DNA of 64,000 bases from Methanobacteriaceae archaeon (GCA_030656015.1 JAUSNX010000009.1:62001-126000), one strand, 5' to 3'. Positions 8,173 to 19,486 are shown, counted from the first letter of the stretch. Numbers and translations are program-made. The notes: generated from the sequence alone by a model not told the origin.

Positions 8173-11100
8173 TTATTTAGAGTGGCTTTGAAGAAGATCT
8201 CTGCTTAGAGGTGTCGAATTTTCATTCAATATCTCTTTTAAAAACTGGCCAGTATATGTGCCAGAAGCAGCAATTTCTTCTGGTGTTCCAGTAGCAACTA
8301 CCAGACCTCCACCATCTCCGCCTTCAGGTCCCAAATCAATTATATAATCTGCAGTTTTTATAACATCCAAATTGTGTTCAATAACCACAACAGAATTACC
8401 TGAATCAGTTAAACGACCTAAGACATGAAGTAATCTTTTTATGTCAGCGAAATGTAACCCTGTAGTTGGTTCATCTAATATATAAAGAGTCCTTCCAGTG
8501 CTTTGTCTACTTAATTCCTTGGCCAATTTAACTCTTTGAGCTTCTCCTCCAGATAAAGTAGTGGCTGATTGTCCCAAACGGATGTATCCCAGACCTACAT
8601 CATCTAAGGTTTGTAATTTCTTTTTAATTTTTGGAATGTTTTCAAAGAATCCTACTGCTTCCTCTACAGTCATATCCAAAACTTCTGCAATGTTTTTACC
8701 TTTATATCGAATATCCAATGTTTCATCATTGTATCTTTTACCTTTACAAACCTCACAAGGCACATAAACATCAGCTAAAAAGTGCATCTCTATTTTAATA
8801 ATTCCATCACCACTACAAGCCTCACAACGACCGCCTTTAACATTAAAACTGAATCTACCAGGTTTATAACCTCTTTTCTTAGCTTCAGGAGTTTCAGCCA
8901 TTAATTCCCTGATGTAAGTAAACACCCCCGTGTAAGTTGCAGAATTAGAACGTGGTGTTCGACCTATAGCCGATTGATCGATAATAATTATCTTATCTAT
9001 GTGCTGAACACCTTCAATTTTCTCATGAAGGCCAGCATTCATATGTTTTCTATTAATTTTTTCATAAAGGCCTTTATACAATATTTCATTAATTAAAGTG
9101 CTTTTTCCAGACCCAGAAACTCCAGTAATGCAACTAAATACTCCTAAAGGAATTTCAACATCAATATTCTGAAGATTGTTTTGCTGGGCACCTTGAATGG
9201 TAATGAAGTTTCCATTCGGACTTCTCCTTTTTTCAGGCAAAGAAACTGATTCCCTACGTGAGAGATAATTTCCAGTAATAGAATTCTCGTTTGCTATAAT
9301 TTCTGCAGGTGTCCCTGTGGCAACCACATGACCACCATGCTCACCAGCACCAGGACCCACATCAACCACATAATCAGCAGATAATATAGTTTCTTCGTCG
9401 TGTTCCACTACAATAAGAGTATTCCCAATGTCTCTTAGTCTTTTTAAAGTTTCAATGAGCCGGACATTATCTCTTTGGTGCAACCCAATACTGGGTTCAT
9501 CTAAAATATAGAGAACCCCTACAAGACCAGACCCGATTTGGGTGGCCAAACGAATACGTTGGGCCTCTCCACCAGATAAAGTACCTGAAGACCTATTAAG
9601 AGTGATATAATTAAGTCCCACATCCACCAGAAATTTTAAACGTTCATTAATTTCTTTTAAAACTTCTTTAGCAATGAATTCTTCTCTTTCAGATAGTTTA
9701 AGACCCTGGAAGAATATTTGAGATTCTTTAATAGGCATTCCTACAACTTCAGCAATAGATTTCTCCCCAATAGTAACGGATCTACTTTCAGGCCGCAGAC
9801 GGCTACCATCACACACTGGACAGTTATGATTACTCATAAACTGGCCCATGTAACTTCGCATGTAATTTGACTTTGTTTCCAGATAAATACGTTCCATTCT
9901 CTTGATTACACCTTCAAATTTTCGGTTTACTCGATATGAGCGATTTTTTCTTTTAAATGAAAATTCTACTCTTTCAGAAGAACCATAAAGAATAGCTTTT
10001 TGATATTCTGGATCCAAGTCCTTGAAAGGAACATCCATACTAAATCCAAAATGCTCAGAAACGGCTTGTAACATCTGTTGATAGTAATTTTCTTTAGTAG
10101 TTGATTTGCTCCAGGGCACAATGGCTCCTTCACTTAATGAAAGTTCTGGATTAGGAACTACCAACTCCGGATCAATTTCTAATTTACTTCCCAGCCCATT
10201 ACACTCAGGACAGGCCCCATGAGGGCTGTTAAATGAAAACATACGGGGACTAATTTCTTCAAAGTTAATTCCACATTCTACACAAGCAAAGTGTTCACTG
10301 TATATTTTTTCCCCGGATTCTGATGAATATTTGCTGTTTTCAGTTTTTGAGTCGCTGGAATCATAAACTATAATTAGTATTCCTTCTCCAAGTTCTAAAG
10401 CAGTTTCCACAGAATCCGCCAACCTTCTCTGGAAATCGATGTCTGATCGGATGACCAAACGGTCCACAACTACTTCTATAGAGTGTTTTTTGTTTTTATT
10501 TAGCTCAAAATCTTCTTCCAAATCAGAAACTTCACCATCAACTCTTACTCTAACAAATCCCTTGGTTCGGAGATTTTCAAAAACTTTTTGATGTTCTCCT
10601 TTCCTATCTTTAATAACTGGGGCTAGAACCTGTATTTTTGTTCCTTCACCCATCAATAAAATACTTTCTACAATCTGGCCAGTAGTTTGTTGTGAAATTT
10701 CTTTTCCACAGTTGTAGCAATGAGGAGTTCCTATTCTTGCGAATAAAAGTCTTAAATAATCATAAATTTCAGTTATGGTTCCCACTGTTGAACGGGGATT
10801 CATTTTAGTCGTTTTCTGGTCAATAGAAATTGCTGGAGATAGTCCTTCAATATAATCTATCTCTGGTTTTTTCATTTGACCTAAAAACTGCCTAGCATAT
10901 GCTGATAACGATTCAACATATCTACGCTGCCCTTCGGCATAAATTGTATCAAAAGCCAGTGATGACTTTCCAGACCCACTAAGCCCAGTAATTACTATTA
11001 ATTTGTCTCTAGGTATCTCCAAATCAATATTTTGTAAATTATGCTCTCTCGCACCTTTAAGCACTATACTCCCTTTTTTATCTGTTATTTCGGGACTCAT
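8173..11100 (-). CDS. uvrA: excinuclease ABC subunit A
   Basis: Full-length UvrA (975 residues), the damage-sensing ATPase of bacterial-type nucleotide excision repair. It has two ABC ATPase halves. Walker A is GLSGSGKSS near residue 40 and GVSGSGKST in the second half; the signatures are [12 protein letters not shown] and [12 protein letters not shown], with [10 protein letters not shown] and [10 protein letters not shown]. The zinc-binding modules CYNCG, CVECG..CPECNG and [14 protein letters not shown] are present. The start has GGAG 10 bases upstream. uvrB lies 153 bases upstream on the same strand and uvrC is divergent beyond it, so the set is complete. In archaea this set is thought to come from bacteria by transfer. 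Confidence 0.98.
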   Translation of the reverse strand: MSPEITDKKGSIVLKGAREHNLQNIDLEIPRDKLIVITGLSGSGKSSLAFDTIYAEGQRRYVESLSAYARQFLGQMKKPEIDYIEGLSPAISIDQKTTKMNPRSTVGTITEIYDYLRLLFARIGTPHCYNCGKEISQQTTGQIVESILLMGEGTKIQVLAPVIKDRKGEHQKVFENLRTKGFVRVRVDGEVSDLEEDFELNKNKKHSIEVVVDRLVIRSDIDFQRRLADSVETALELGEGILIIVYDSSDSKTENSKYSSESGEKIYSEHFACVECGINFEEISPRMFSFNSPHGACPECNGLGSKLEIDPELVVPNPELSLSEGAIVPWSKSTTKENYYQQMLQAVSEHFGFSMDVPFKDLDPEYQKAILYGSSERVEFSFKRKNRSYRVNRKFEGVIKRMERIYLETKSNYMRSYMGQFMSNHNCPVCDGSRLRPESRSVTIGEKSIAEVVGMPIKESQIFFQGLKLSEREEFIAKEVLKEINERLKFLVDVGLNYITLNRSSGTLSGGEAQRIRLATQIGSGLVGVLYILDEPSIGLHQRDNVRLIETLKRLRDIGNTLIVVEHDEETILSADYVVDVGPGAGEHGGHVVATGTPAEIIANENSITGNYLSRRESVSLPEKRRSPNGNFITIQGAQQNNLQNIDVEIPLGVFSCITGVSGSGKSTLINEILYKGLYEKINRKHMNAGLHEKIEGVQHIDKIIIIDQSAIGRTPRSNSATYTGVFTYIRELMAETPEAKKRGYKPGRFSFNVKGGRCEACSGDGIIKIEMHFLADVYVPCEVCKGKRYNDETLDIRYKGKNIAEVLDMTVEEAVGFFENIPKIKKKLQTLDDVGLGYIRLGQSATTLSGGEAQRVKLAKELSRQSTGRTLYILDEPTTGLHFADIKRLLHVLGRLTDSGNSVVVIEHNLDVIKTADYIIDLGPEGGDGGGLVVATGTPEEIAASGTYTGQFLKEILNENSTPLSRDLLQSHSK

Positions 11101-11253
11101 AAGATTAAACTCCTTATAATTTTATTTTTTTAATTGATATTTTGAGTAAAAAGTAAGTTGATAATTTTAATTAATTTAATAATTCAGCATTACATTATTA
11201 TTTTATATTTATTGATACTAAATTATCTATTAAATCATTTTTAATGCCATTTA

Positions 11254-13215
11254 TCATTTAGAAACACCTTTAAGGACCATTAGCTGGTCTCTAATCTTAG
11301 CTGCCTTTTCAAAATCAAGACCAGTTGCAGCATCTTTCATATCTCTTTCTAAATCATTGATTAAGAGTTTTAATTCGTCTTTTGGCATTTTTTCAAGGTC
11401 ACTGACATCTTTAAGATCCAGATTTTCCCCTTCTTTCTTCTCTTTAAGACTTCTCATAGTATTATGCGGTTCAATGCCATGTTTTTTATTGTAAGCATTC
11501 TGTACCTTTCTACGATCATTAGTAATATTAACTGCATTTTTTACAGAATCAGTTAATACATCCGCGTACATTAAAACCTGCCCATCTACATTACGTGCTG
11601 CACGACCAATAGTTTGTATTAAAGATGTTTCAGATCTAAGGAATCCCTCTTTATCAGCATCTAAAATTCCCACTAGACCTACTTCAGGAAGATCCAGGCC
11701 TTCTCTTAAAAGGTTAACTCCTACCAAACAATCAAACTCGCCCCGGCGTAAATCATCAATAATTTCAATCCGCTCCAAGGTGTCAATTTCAGAGTGAAGG
11801 TATCTGACTTTAATACCAATTTTAGCATAGTAATCAGTGAGATCTTCTGCCATTCGTTTAGTTAGAGTGGTTACCAGAATTCTCTGATTCATTTTTATTT
11901 TTCTCTGTACTTCGACCAATAAATCATCGACCTGGCCTTTAACCGGCCTTACTATAATTTCCGGATCAACCAGGCCAGTAGGCCTAATAATCTGCTCCAC
12001 AACATTAAGACTTCTTTCCAGTTCATAGTTAGCTGGTGTGGCTGAGACATAAACAACTTGATTAACAATTTTTTCAAACTCATGAAACTGAAGAGGTCTG
12101 TTTTCACGAGCAGAAGGCAGTCTAAATCCATAATCAATCAGAGTATCCTTCCGTGCCTTATCTCCATTATACATCCCCCTAATTTGAGGTGCTGTGACGT
12201 GGGATTCATCAATAATTGTTAAAAAATCATCAGGGAAATATTTTAAAAGCGTGTAGGGTATTTCGCCCCATTTTCGATCGCTGAGATGTAAAGTATAGTT
12301 TTCAATACCTGAACAATATCCCATTTCCTTTAGCATTTCTATGTCAAATTTAGTGCGTTGTTCTAGCCGCTGTGCTTCAACCAGTTTATTCTGAGAATTT
12401 AAAACTATTAAACGTTCTTCTAATTCTTCTTCGATATCTTTCAAAGCAGCTTTCAGTTTATCTTCACCAATAACAAAGTGCTTTGCGGGAAATATCATTG
12501 TTCTTTCCAGTTCCTGGATTTTTTTCCCTCTTAATGTATCAATAAGAGATATAGCATCTATATTATCACCAAATAACTCGAGTCGAATTGGTGGTGTTCC
12601 ATGAACCGGGTTTATTTCAATAACATCTCCTCTTACTCTAAACTGGCCTCTATCAAATTCAATGTCATTTCTTTCATATTGCATATGAATTAAGCGGCTT
12701 AATATTTCTTCTCGATCAATTGTATCCCCTATTTCCAGAGAAAGCATGAATTCACCATAGTCTTCCGGAGAACCAATACCATATATACAGGAAACACTGG
12801 AAACTACAATAACATCATCTCTAGATAGGAGTGATTGTGTGGCAGAGTGACGCATACGGTCTATTTCATCATTTATTGATGCTTCTTTGTCAATGTAAGT
12901 ATCTGAACGCGGAACATAGGCTTCTGGCTGGTAATAATCATAATAACTCACAAAGTATTCTACAGCATTATCTGGGAAAAATTCCTTAAATTCTTCATAA
13001 AGCTGGGCTGCTAGTGTTTTATTATGTGAAATAACCAGGGTGGGTTTCTGGACATTTTTAATCACATTAGCCATAGTAAATGTTTTACCAGAACCAGTTA
13101 CTCCTAAAAGAGTTTGATTAGGAAAACCTTTCTTTATTCCATTAGTAATTGATTTTATGGCCTTGGGCTGGTCACCTAGTGGTTTATAGTTAGATACTAA
13201 CTCGAATCGGTTCAT
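11254..13215 (-). CDS. uvrB: excinuclease ABC subunit B
   Basis: Full-length UvrB (653 residues), the helicase-fold core that loads onto damage and recruits UvrC. Walker A is [11 protein letters not shown] near residue 40. The beta-hairpin region [12 protein letters not shown], motif II DESHV, motif [11 protein letters not shown] and the C-terminal UVR helix pair ([24 protein letters not shown]), which pairs with UvrC, are all present. The ATG has GAGG/GAGAG just upstream. It lies divergent from uvrC across a 500-base region holding a pair of 19-base direct repeats, and is followed by uvrA on the same strand. Confidence 0.98.
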   Translation of the reverse strand: MNRFELVSNYKPLGDQPKAIKSITNGIKKGFPNQTLLGVTGSGKTFTMANVIKNVQKPTLVISHNKTLAAQLYEEFKEFFPDNAVEYFVSYYDYYQPEAYVPRSDTYIDKEASINDEIDRMRHSATQSLLSRDDVIVVSSVSCIYGIGSPEDYGEFMLSLEIGDTIDREEILSRLIHMQYERNDIEFDRGQFRVRGDVIEINPVHGTPPIRLELFGDNIDAISLIDTLRGKKIQELERTMIFPAKHFVIGEDKLKAALKDIEEELEERLIVLNSQNKLVEAQRLEQRTKFDIEMLKEMGYCSGIENYTLHLSDRKWGEIPYTLLKYFPDDFLTIIDESHVTAPQIRGMYNGDKARKDTLIDYGFRLPSARENRPLQFHEFEKIVNQVVYVSATPANYELERSLNVVEQIIRPTGLVDPEIIVRPVKGQVDDLLVEVQRKIKMNQRILVTTLTKRMAEDLTDYYAKIGIKVRYLHSEIDTLERIEIIDDLRRGEFDCLVGVNLLREGLDLPEVGLVGILDADKEGFLRSETSLIQTIGRAARNVDGQVLMYADVLTDSVKNAVNITNDRRKVQNAYNKKHGIEPHNTMRSLKEKKEGENLDLKDVSDLEKMPKDELKLLINDLERDMKDAATGLDFEKAAKIRDQLMVLKGVSK

Positions 13216-13715
13216 CTCTCTTTTCCTCAGAAAAATCTTACGTTATCTTTAAAATTTAATTCATAATTAATTTCTATTAAATAATCTGACATTATATTCT
13301 GAATAAGTTCAATAAGATTATAAAATGCATGAAAATTTAAATAAAAAGTGTTATCGCAATGATAGTAATTTATAATAAAAAAACTGTTAAATAAAAAAAC
13401 GATGTTAATTTTATATAAACAATGATAGTAATTTATAACATAAAAACTTTCCTCTAATATATAATTTTATTATAGTTTTGGTAAAATTTTAAGATAATTA
13501 TATAAATATTTAAATTAATTTTAATGAAATTAATAGATTAAAATTTCCTTAGAGAGCATTAGAAAAGTAATAATAAATGCAATAGAGTTTAGAATCCTTT
13601 TTAGCAGTTGAAGAACTTTAATAAAGTTTTTATAAATAAAAGGACTACTAGAAGCATATAACTTGTTTATAATCAATATTTATTTATAATCCATCATCTA
13701 AATTGAGGTAAAACA
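13216..13715. promoter_or_regulatory. uvrB/uvrC divergent intergenic region with 19-bp direct repeats
   Basis: This 500-base region contains no gene and should hold both promoters. CAATGATAGTAATTTATAA occurs exactly at 13357-13375 and 13420-13438, 63 bases apart start to start. Both copies are in the same orientation and closer to uvrB. A repeat this long containing G and C in such AT-rich DNA is unlikely to be chance, and could be a binding site for a repair regulator. I do not see the same motif in front of uvrA. Confidence 0.55.
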
Positions 13716-15479
13716 TTGTCCACACAAGTTGATAATCCCAATGATCTTCCAGATAAAACCGGCGTTTACATAATGAAAGATTCCCGGGACAATGTAATTT
13801 ATATTGGAAAGTCAGTATCTTTAAAAAAAAGGGTTAAATCATATTTTAAAGAGTATCATGATTCTCTCAAAACAAAAATCATGATGGGCCAGTTCCAAAG
13901 CCTGGAATATATCATTACAGATACTGAAAAGGAAGCATTAATATTAGAAGCCAATTTAATAAAAAAATACAGGCCCACATATAATGTTCGATTAAAAGAC
14001 GATAAGAGATACCCTTATATTAAAATTACACGGGAAAAATTTCCGCGCATATTAATCACTAGAAATATTTCTGGAGATGGTTCTCACTATTTTGGACCAT
14101 TTACTGATGCCGGCTCAGTTAAAAAAACTGTTAAATTTGTAAAATCTCTTTTTAAAATTCGAGACTGTAAAAGAATGGATGGCCCTTGTCTTAACAGTCA
14201 GATAGATCTATGTCATGCACCTTGTGCCGGACAAATTACAAAAGCAGAATATAAAAAACTTATTGATAGTATCGACCTTTTTTTCCAGGGCAGATATTCT
14301 AAAGTAATAGAAATGCTAGATGAAGAGATGCATATTGCTGCTAAAAATCAAGAATTCGAAAGAGCGGCAGTTATAAGAGACCAAATTGAATCCATACATG
14401 ATGTGATGGAACGTCAAAATGTGGCCTTCAACAACAATATTAATCAAGACATCATTGCCGGCTCTTATGATAAAAAAATGGCCTGCATGGTTGTTTTCTC
14501 AGTTCGTGAGGGTAAAATTACTGGAAAAGACGATTTTTTAATGGCCGGAGTGGAAAATACACCTCCTGAAGATATTTTATCTGCTTTTATAAAACAGTAT
14601 TATGCCAACCCTCGATATGTTCCTGGTGAAATCATCTTGCAGTATATAATAAAAGAAGAAAAACTGATTAAAGATTGGCTTTCTGATATAAGGGAAGCTC
14701 CGGTGGAAATTATTGTTCCCCATGATGGTGTGAAGTTTAAATTGATACGGATGGCAGCCAAAAATGCAGATATTATAAAAAATCAGAAAAAACAGGTCAA
14801 AAATGCTCTTCTAGACCTTAAAAAATATTTAAAACTTCCTAAAATTCCACAAAACATTGAAGGATTTGATGTTTCTAATATCTCTGGAAAGTCAGCTGTC
14901 GGATCTATGGTAAGTTTTCAGAATGCTCATCCCAAAAAATCCAGATATAGAAAGTACCGAATGGAAACTCCAGGACCTGATGACTATGGAATGATGAGAG
15001 AACTATTAACACGAAGATATGAAAAGCTTTTAAGAGAAAATGAAGACCATCCAGATTTAATTTTAGTTGATGGTGGTAAAGGCCAGTTAAAAATTGCAGT
15101 TGAAGTTTTAAAATCTCTTAAATTGAACATGATTCCAGTTATTGGACTTGCAAAGGAATTTGAACATATATTTATTCCCCAAATGAATGAACCAATAATA
15201 TTACCTCCTAATTCGCAGGCTCTTTTTTTATTGCAAAGAATAAGAGATGAAGCACACCGATTTGCAGTTTCTTACCATCGTAATATCCGATCAAAGGAAA
15301 TTGATTACTCCCTGTTGGATGAAATTTCAGGAGTGGGGCCAAAAAGAAAAATTAATCTTTTAAGACACTTTGGTGATATTGAATCCATAAAAAAAGCAGA
15401 GATTGATGATTTAATGCAGGTGAAAGGTATGAATAAAAAAGTTGCCAAAACAATTTATAATTATTTTAATAATATTTGA
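13716..15479 (+). CDS. uvrC: excinuclease ABC subunit C
   Basis: Full-length UvrC (587 residues), the dual-incision nuclease. The N-terminal GIY-YIG domain reads GVYIMKDSRDNVIYIGKS. The Cys cluster CKRMDGPCLNSQIDLCHAPC follows, then a UVR helix (KNQEFERAAVIRDQIESI), the RNase H-like endonuclease domain (EGFDVSNISG, LILVDGGKGQL) and a C-terminal helix-hairpin-helix pair (ISGVGPKRKINLLRHFG, VKGMNKKVAKTIY). The start is TTG at 13716, supported by GAGGT six bases upstream; no in-frame ATG fits. It is transcribed away from uvrB and uvrA, so its expression could be set separately. A stem-loop plus T-rich tract follows the stop. Confidence 0.98.
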   Translation: MSTQVDNPNDLPDKTGVYIMKDSRDNVIYIGKSVSLKKRVKSYFKEYHDSLKTKIMMGQFQSLEYIITDTEKEALILEANLIKKYRPTYNVRLKDDKRYPYIKITREKFPRILITRNISGDGSHYFGPFTDAGSVKKTVKFVKSLFKIRDCKRMDGPCLNSQIDLCHAPCAGQITKAEYKKLIDSIDLFFQGRYSKVIEMLDEEMHIAAKNQEFERAAVIRDQIESIHDVMERQNVAFNNNINQDIIAGSYDKKMACMVVFSVREGKITGKDDFLMAGVENTPPEDILSAFIKQYYANPRYVPGEIILQYIIKEEKLIKDWLSDIREAPVEIIVPHDGVKFKLIRMAAKNADIIKNQKKQVKNALLDLKKYLKLPKIPQNIEGFDVSNISGKSAVGSMVSFQNAHPKKSRYRKYRMETPGPDDYGMMRELLTRRYEKLLRENEDHPDLILVDGGKGQLKIAVEVLKSLKLNMIPVIGLAKEFEHIFIPQMNEPIILPPNSQALFLLQRIRDEAHRFAVSYHRNIRSKEIDYSLLDEISGVGPKRKINLLRHFGDIESIKKAEIDDLMQVKGMNKKVAKTIYNYFNNI

Positions 15480-15484
15480 AATAA

Positions 15485-15537
15485 TTCATGATTCTAATAA
15501 GTATCATGAAGTTCTATTTTATTCTTATTTTTTATAT
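15485..15537 (+). terminator. stem-loop terminator after uvrC
   Basis: Six bases after the uvrC stop, TTCATGAT (15485-15492) and ATCATGAA (15503-15510) form an 8-bp perfect stem with a 10-base loop. A T-rich run follows (TTCTATTTTATTCTTATTTTTT). The rest of 15538-15900 is AT-rich and holds no gene that I can support. Confidence 0.5.
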
Positions 15538-15900
15538 TAATTAATAATCTGGCCATTTTAATCCCTATTTTCCAATTATCAATTAAATGAAATTAAGTGA
15601 TTTTTTAAATTAAAACAGCCATTTTGCATTTTAAAAATTATTATATAAAACTATTAATATTATTTAGATGAATAAAATAGTATAATGATTTATAATTACA
15701 TTTAAAAAAAAATAAAGAGTGTTTTTTATTTGTTTAGATAAAAATTTAAGTAAAAAACAACAATAAATAGTATATAATAGTATTATGTAACTATGAAAAT
15801 TTTTCAAATAGATTATAAATGATAATAAAATTCCTTGATATATATTTCTCATAATAGATTTGTATCATTATGTTAATAAATAATATTAATGGTGGATAAA

Positions 15901-17172
15901 ATGCCGGATACAAAATTACTGGTTGTAGAAGATGAAAGCATTGTGGCCATGGACATTAAACATAGAGCTGAAGGCCTAGGATACACCGTGATGAGCATAG
16001 CCTCTTCAGGTGAAGAAGCTATCGAAAAAACTAAAAAATATAAACCAGATCTTGTATTAATGGATATTGTATTAAAAGGTAAAATGGATGGTGTTGAAGC
16101 TGCTCAGGTGATTCGAGAGAAGTTTGACATACCTATTGTTTATTTAACTGCGTATTCTGATGAAAAAACACTTGGAAGAGCCAAACTAACCGGGCCTTTT
16201 GGATATATAATCAAACCATTTGAAGACCGAGAACTTCACAGTGCCGTGGAAGTTGCTCTTTATAAACATCAAATGGATAGTAAACTTAAAGAAAGTGAAG
16301 AAAAGTATCGAAATCTATTTGAATCGTTTCCAGACCCTATTCTATTACTTGATTCGCAAGGAAATATTACTTTTATGAATCAAACTTTGGAACAGATTAT
16401 TGGAATTAGGCGAAAAAGAATCATTGGGAAATCGATTTTAAACCTTGCTCAGAAGGGATTTTTTATTGAAGAGGAAATTCAAGGTTATGTGGATTCAATT
16501 CCATCGATAATAGAACATGAAGAAACCGAACCATTTGAAATGAATCTCTTTGATAAAAATGGGCAAGAACTTTATTTTGAAATATATTCCTCTGTTTTAA
16601 GTTCAGAAGAACATGGGCCCATAATTCAATTTATTGGTCACGATATAACTTCTAGAGTTGAAGCTGAAGAACAAAGAGGAGAATTAATTAGGGAAAAGGC
16701 ACGTGTAGAGTTATATGGTTTTGTAGTTAGTGCAGTACCTGTTTTTGCTTCTTCAATTCCCCCACAACTTAGAAATACTATTATAAAAAATTTTGCGGAT
16801 AGATTTGAGAAAAATGTTAAGCCGAATTTTATTAAAGAAATGTCTGCAAAGGGTTTCTTAGGCCTAATAAAAGAACATGGTAATCAAAACAATATAGAAA
16901 TTTTTAATGCGTATTTAGTTTGGATAAGTGAGCTTTTATCTAACTTAGGTATAAAAACCAGAATTATTAGAACCGAATCTAAAATTAAACTGGAATTCAT
17001 CACATTTCCCTGGATAGAAGAAGCCCGTAAAAACCCTATTTTTACTCTGATCTTTAGAGCTATGATTATTAGAAGCTTCACCTGGACTGGACTAAAAGGA
17101 ACAGTTACTCAAACATCAAGTCTTCTGGAAGGTTCCAAGAATATAAAATTCGAATTTTACATTCCTAACTAA
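15901..17172 (+). CDS. response regulator: REC-PAS-MetOD1-like output
   Basis: A 423-residue regulator. The intact receiver (1-120) has VVEDES, Asp55 in [18 protein letters not shown] and IKPF. A PAS domain follows (about 130-245: KYRNLFESFPDPILLLDSQGN to GHDITSR), then a C-terminal domain (about 265-423) homologous to that of the regulator at 3492-4352. Here the conserved cysteines are gone: CPW becomes FPW and FCINC becomes FTLIF. Any metal or cluster chemistry is therefore lost, and the domain may only bind a partner. I choose the ATG at 15901 because GGTGG lies 5-6 bases before it; the upstream ATG at 15889 overlaps that SD. A one-domain KaiC-like ATPase follows 98 bases downstream and is probably its partner. 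Confidence 0.88.
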   Translation: MPDTKLLVVEDESIVAMDIKHRAEGLGYTVMSIASSGEEAIEKTKKYKPDLVLMDIVLKGKMDGVEAAQVIREKFDIPIVYLTAYSDEKTLGRAKLTGPFGYIIKPFEDRELHSAVEVALYKHQMDSKLKESEEKYRNLFESFPDPILLLDSQGNITFMNQTLEQIIGIRRKRIIGKSILNLAQKGFFIEEEIQGYVDSIPSIIEHEETEPFEMNLFDKNGQELYFEIYSSVLSSEEHGPIIQFIGHDITSRVEAEEQRGELIREKARVELYGFVVSAVPVFASSIPPQLRNTIIKNFADRFEKNVKPNFIKEMSAKGFLGLIKEHGNQNNIEIFNAYLVWISELLSNLGIKTRIIRTESKIKLEFITFPWIEEARKNPIFTLIFRAMIIRSFTWTGLKGTVTQTSSLLEGSKNIKFEFYIPN

Positions 17173-17270
17173 CTCTTTTATAAAAATATGCAATTAGTAT
17201 GCTTTTATATATTTATTAATTTATTAAATTTTATTAGAATATTATTTAAATTAATAAGGAGGAGGCGACT

Positions 17271-17984
17271 ATGTTAGAGCGAATAAAAACAGGAATTGAT
17301 ACATTAGACAATATTATCGAAGGATTTCCTCAAGGCCGGACTTTACTGGTTACTGGTGATGCAGGATCTGGAAAAACTATTTTTGGACTACAGTTTGCAA
17401 TAAGCTGTGCAAAAGAAGGTTTAAAAACTGCTTATATTACAACTGAAGAAGATGATGAAGATTTAGAACTGCAAAGTAGGTCTTTTGGATGGGATATTGA
17501 CTCTCTGAAAAAAAAAGGATATTTAAACCTAATTGAACTTGCAGGGTTAAGGGCCAGAATTACCGAAGCAGAAATGAATATTGGAGTCGATTCTGTAAAA
17601 GGTGACTTTGAAAAATTAATTCATAATATTTCTCCAGATACCCAAGTCGTCATTATAGATAGTTTAGGGAGTTATACTGCAAAATTAACCCCCTATGAAT
17701 TTAGGGATCGTTTTGATCATTTAATATATGAATTAAAGCAGAAAAAAATTACTTCTATGATTATTTTAGATAGTTCTACCTCACACGAATATAATGAACT
17801 GGCATTATTTTCTGTTTATGGTGCTATAAGACTCATGAAAAGAGAAAATCCATATACTGGCCAAAGGGAAAGGATAATGGATATTGTTAAAATGAGAAGT
17901 ACTAAAACGCCTATTGAATTCATAACATATTATATTGGATCTGATGGAATTGAAATAATTGATAAAATAGAAAAAGAGATTTAA
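17271..17984 (+). CDS. KaiC-like RecA-superfamily ATPase, single domain
   Basis: A 237-residue single RecA/KaiC domain. It begins [26 protein letters not shown]. Walker A is GDAGSGKT (29-36), the catalytic glutamates are in [10 protein letters not shown], and Walker B is [10 protein letters not shown]. The end, [24 protein letters not shown], is KaiC-like. Such archaeal KaiC homologues are thought to act as ATP-driven switches in signalling. AAGGAGGAGG precedes the ATG by 6 bases, one of the strongest SDs in the window. It follows a REC-PAS-MetOD1 regulator on the same strand. The last codons and stop lie inside a perfect 47-bp tandem duplication. Confidence 0.9.
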   Translation: MLERIKTGIDTLDNIIEGFPQGRTLLVTGDAGSGKTIFGLQFAISCAKEGLKTAYITTEEDDEDLELQSRSFGWDIDSLKKKGYLNLIELAGLRARITEAEMNIGVDSVKGDFEKLIHNISPDTQVVIIDSLGSYTAKLTPYEFRDRFDHLIYELKQKKITSMIILDSSTSHEYNELALFSVYGAIRLMKRENPYTGQRERIMDIVKMRSTKTPIEFITYYIGSDGIEIIDKIEKEI

Positions 17985-18054
17985 ATTATTCATTTTATTC
18001 TAAAAATGATAAAATAGAAAAAGAGATTTAAATTATTCATTTTATTCTAAAAAT
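17961..18054. repeat. perfect 47-bp tandem duplication across a stop codon
   Basis: The 47 bases at 17961-18007 (starting GATAAAATAGAAAAAGAGAT) are repeated exactly at 18008-18054, with a degenerate third start afterwards (AATAAAATAAGAAAAA). Copy 1 contains the last eight codons and stop (17982-17984) of the KaiC-like gene. Copy 2 is an untranslated echo. Perfect identity implies a recent slippage or unequal-crossing event. Each copy holds ATTTTAT, which can pair with ATAAAAT of the next unit, so it may affect 3'-end formation. Confidence 0.9.
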
Positions 18055-18121
18055 AATAAAATAAGAAAAAATTTAAAATAAAATACAGTGGAAAAAAAAA
18101 TTTTCTTATAAAATATACCAT

Positions 18122-19150
18122 TTATAAGTTATTAATCGCACTTACCAGCAAGTTAATTGTATTTTCAATATCTTCCATGCTAGCAATACTGACTGTAGTG
18201 TGTATGTACCTAGTAGGCACAGATACTACTCCGGCAGGAATACCCTCTCTAGTTAAGTGAATAGCAGTAGCATCAGTAGTTCCACCTTCACTAACTTCTA
18301 ATTGTACTGGGATTTCTGCTTCATCTGCAGCTGAAGTCAGCCATTTTTTAATGGTCGGATGAGTAATTATTCCCCGCCCGCTGGCATCAGTAAGAATAAT
18401 TGCCGGGCCTTTACCAATTTTTGCTGGTGCTTCATCTTCTTTAATTCCCGGGTGATCTCCTGCAATGGTCACATCAAGTGCCAGAGCAAAATCTGGATCA
18501 ATTTTAAAAGCTGATGTTTTAGCTCCCTTTAATCCAACTTCTTCTTGAACAGTTCCTACACCATAAATATTGGCCTTTGAATTTACCCTTTTCAGAGTTT
18601 CAATCATTATTAAACAACCAATTCGGTTATCTAATGCTTTACCTGTGATTAATGAATTAGGTAATTCTGCGTAAGTATGATTAAATACAATAGGATCTCC
18701 AATACTGACCATTTTTAAGGCCTCTTCATCACTGGAAGCACCTATATCAATAAACATATTTTCATAGCCAGTAATTTTCTTTCGTTCAGCTGCTTTCATT
18801 CTGTGTGGTGGCTTAGAACCAATAACTCCAAATACTGAACCATTTTCAGTATTAATATAAACTGTCTGATTTAAAAGCATCTGGTCATTAATTCCCCCAA
18901 TTTTAGAGAATTTAATAAACCCTTTTTTATCAATGTGTCGCACCATAAGTCCGATTTCGTCCATGTGTGCGGCAAGCATGACTTTTGGGCCATCCGGACT
19001 GCCTTTTTTAAGAGCAATTATATTCCCTAATCTATCTTCTTCTATATGATCAGCATGATCAGTTAATTCATCAGAGATAATTTTAGTAACTTCACCTTCG
19101 AATCCAGATATTCCTGGGACATCAGAAAGTTTTTTCATGAGTTCTTTCAT
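18122..19150 (-). CDS. M42 family metallo-aminopeptidase
   Basis: An M42 family (TET/FrvX-like) aminopeptidase of 342 residues, probably acting in the cytoplasm as a large self-compartmentalised oligomer that trims peptides. The di-metal ligands and catalytic residues are visible: H and D in [12 protein letters not shown] in KALDNRIGC, the EE pair in [12 protein letters not shown] in [11 protein letters not shown] and H in [12 protein letters not shown]. The start is set at the ATG at 19150, 8 bases after AAGGATGG. An earlier ATG at 19162 sits within this SD. It stands alone between a KaiC-like gene and a small membrane gene. Substrate preference (Glu/Asp, hydrophobic or Lys) cannot be read from the sequence. 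Confidence 0.93.
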   Translation of the reverse strand: MKELMKKLSDVPGISGFEGEVTKIISDELTDHADHIEEDRLGNIIALKKGSPDGPKVMLAAHMDEIGLMVRHIDKKGFIKFSKIGGINDQMLLNQTVYINTENGSVFGVIGSKPPHRMKAAERKKITGYENMFIDIGASSDEEALKMVSIGDPIVFNHTYAELPNSLITGKALDNRIGCLIMIETLKRVNSKANIYGVGTVQEEVGLKGAKTSAFKIDPDFALALDVTIAGDHPGIKEDEAPAKIGKGPAIILTDASGRGIITHPTIKKWLTSAADEAEIPVQLEVSEGGTTDATAIHLTREGIPAGVVSVPTRYIHTTVSIASMEDIENTINLLVSAINNL

Positions 19151-19255
19151 TTTTTTAACCATCCTTAAAAATTAGCGAATATGATCTTTATTAATTTATT
19201 TGTATATTAATTGGGAGTTAATTGATTATTTATTGTTTTAAAAGAGCTTTTAAAT

Positions 19256-19486
19256 CTATTTGATTGATTTAATCAACACTAAAATTCCAACAAGTACAAT
19301 TAAAATTTGAGGCCATGATTGAAGATACTGGACTGGTATTAAACCCATGTTAACAGCATACCATAATGTACCGATTAAAACTAGGCATATTCCAATATAA
19401 ATTCCCCAAATATTTTTTTTACTCTTTTTTTCTTTAACATCGTATTTTGAAGTCGTCTCAGCATTAATGTCAATATCTTCTTTCAT
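19256..19486 (-). CDS. small membrane protein, LiaI/LiaF-like transmembrane pair
   Basis: A 76-residue protein with an acidic and lysine-rich N-terminus (about 1-28), followed by two membrane helices: IWGIYIGICLVLIGTLWYAV, then WPQILIVLVGILVLIKSIK. The spacing and 'WPQILI..GI..LIKS' ending resemble the LiaI/LiaF-like TM region often annotated DUF5668. Function is unknown; in other groups such pairs precede envelope-stress proteins. The start is ATG at 19486, 5 bases after GGTGAT; a GTG inside that SD would add three residues but is unlikely. Confidence 0.7.
   Translation of the reverse strand: MKEDIDINAETTSKYDVKEKKSKKNIWGIYIGICLVLIGTLWYAVNMGLIPVQYLQSWPQILIVLVGILVLIKSIK

Noticed and set aside
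8173-13215. Internal frames on the opposite strand of uvrA and uvrB (for example at 8561-8767)
   Set aside because: Shadow frames in strongly conserved genes, with no SD or family similarity.
13357-13438. Direct repeats between uvrB and uvrC as a CRISPR array
   Set aside because: Only two copies, 19 bases long, with no cas genes in the window.
15664-15852. 62-codon minus-strand frame between uvrC and the REC-PAS-MetOD1 regulator
   Set aside because: Low-complexity Ile/Leu/Phe/Tyr composition, no SD and no family-like pattern; typical of random frames in AT-rich intergenic DNA.
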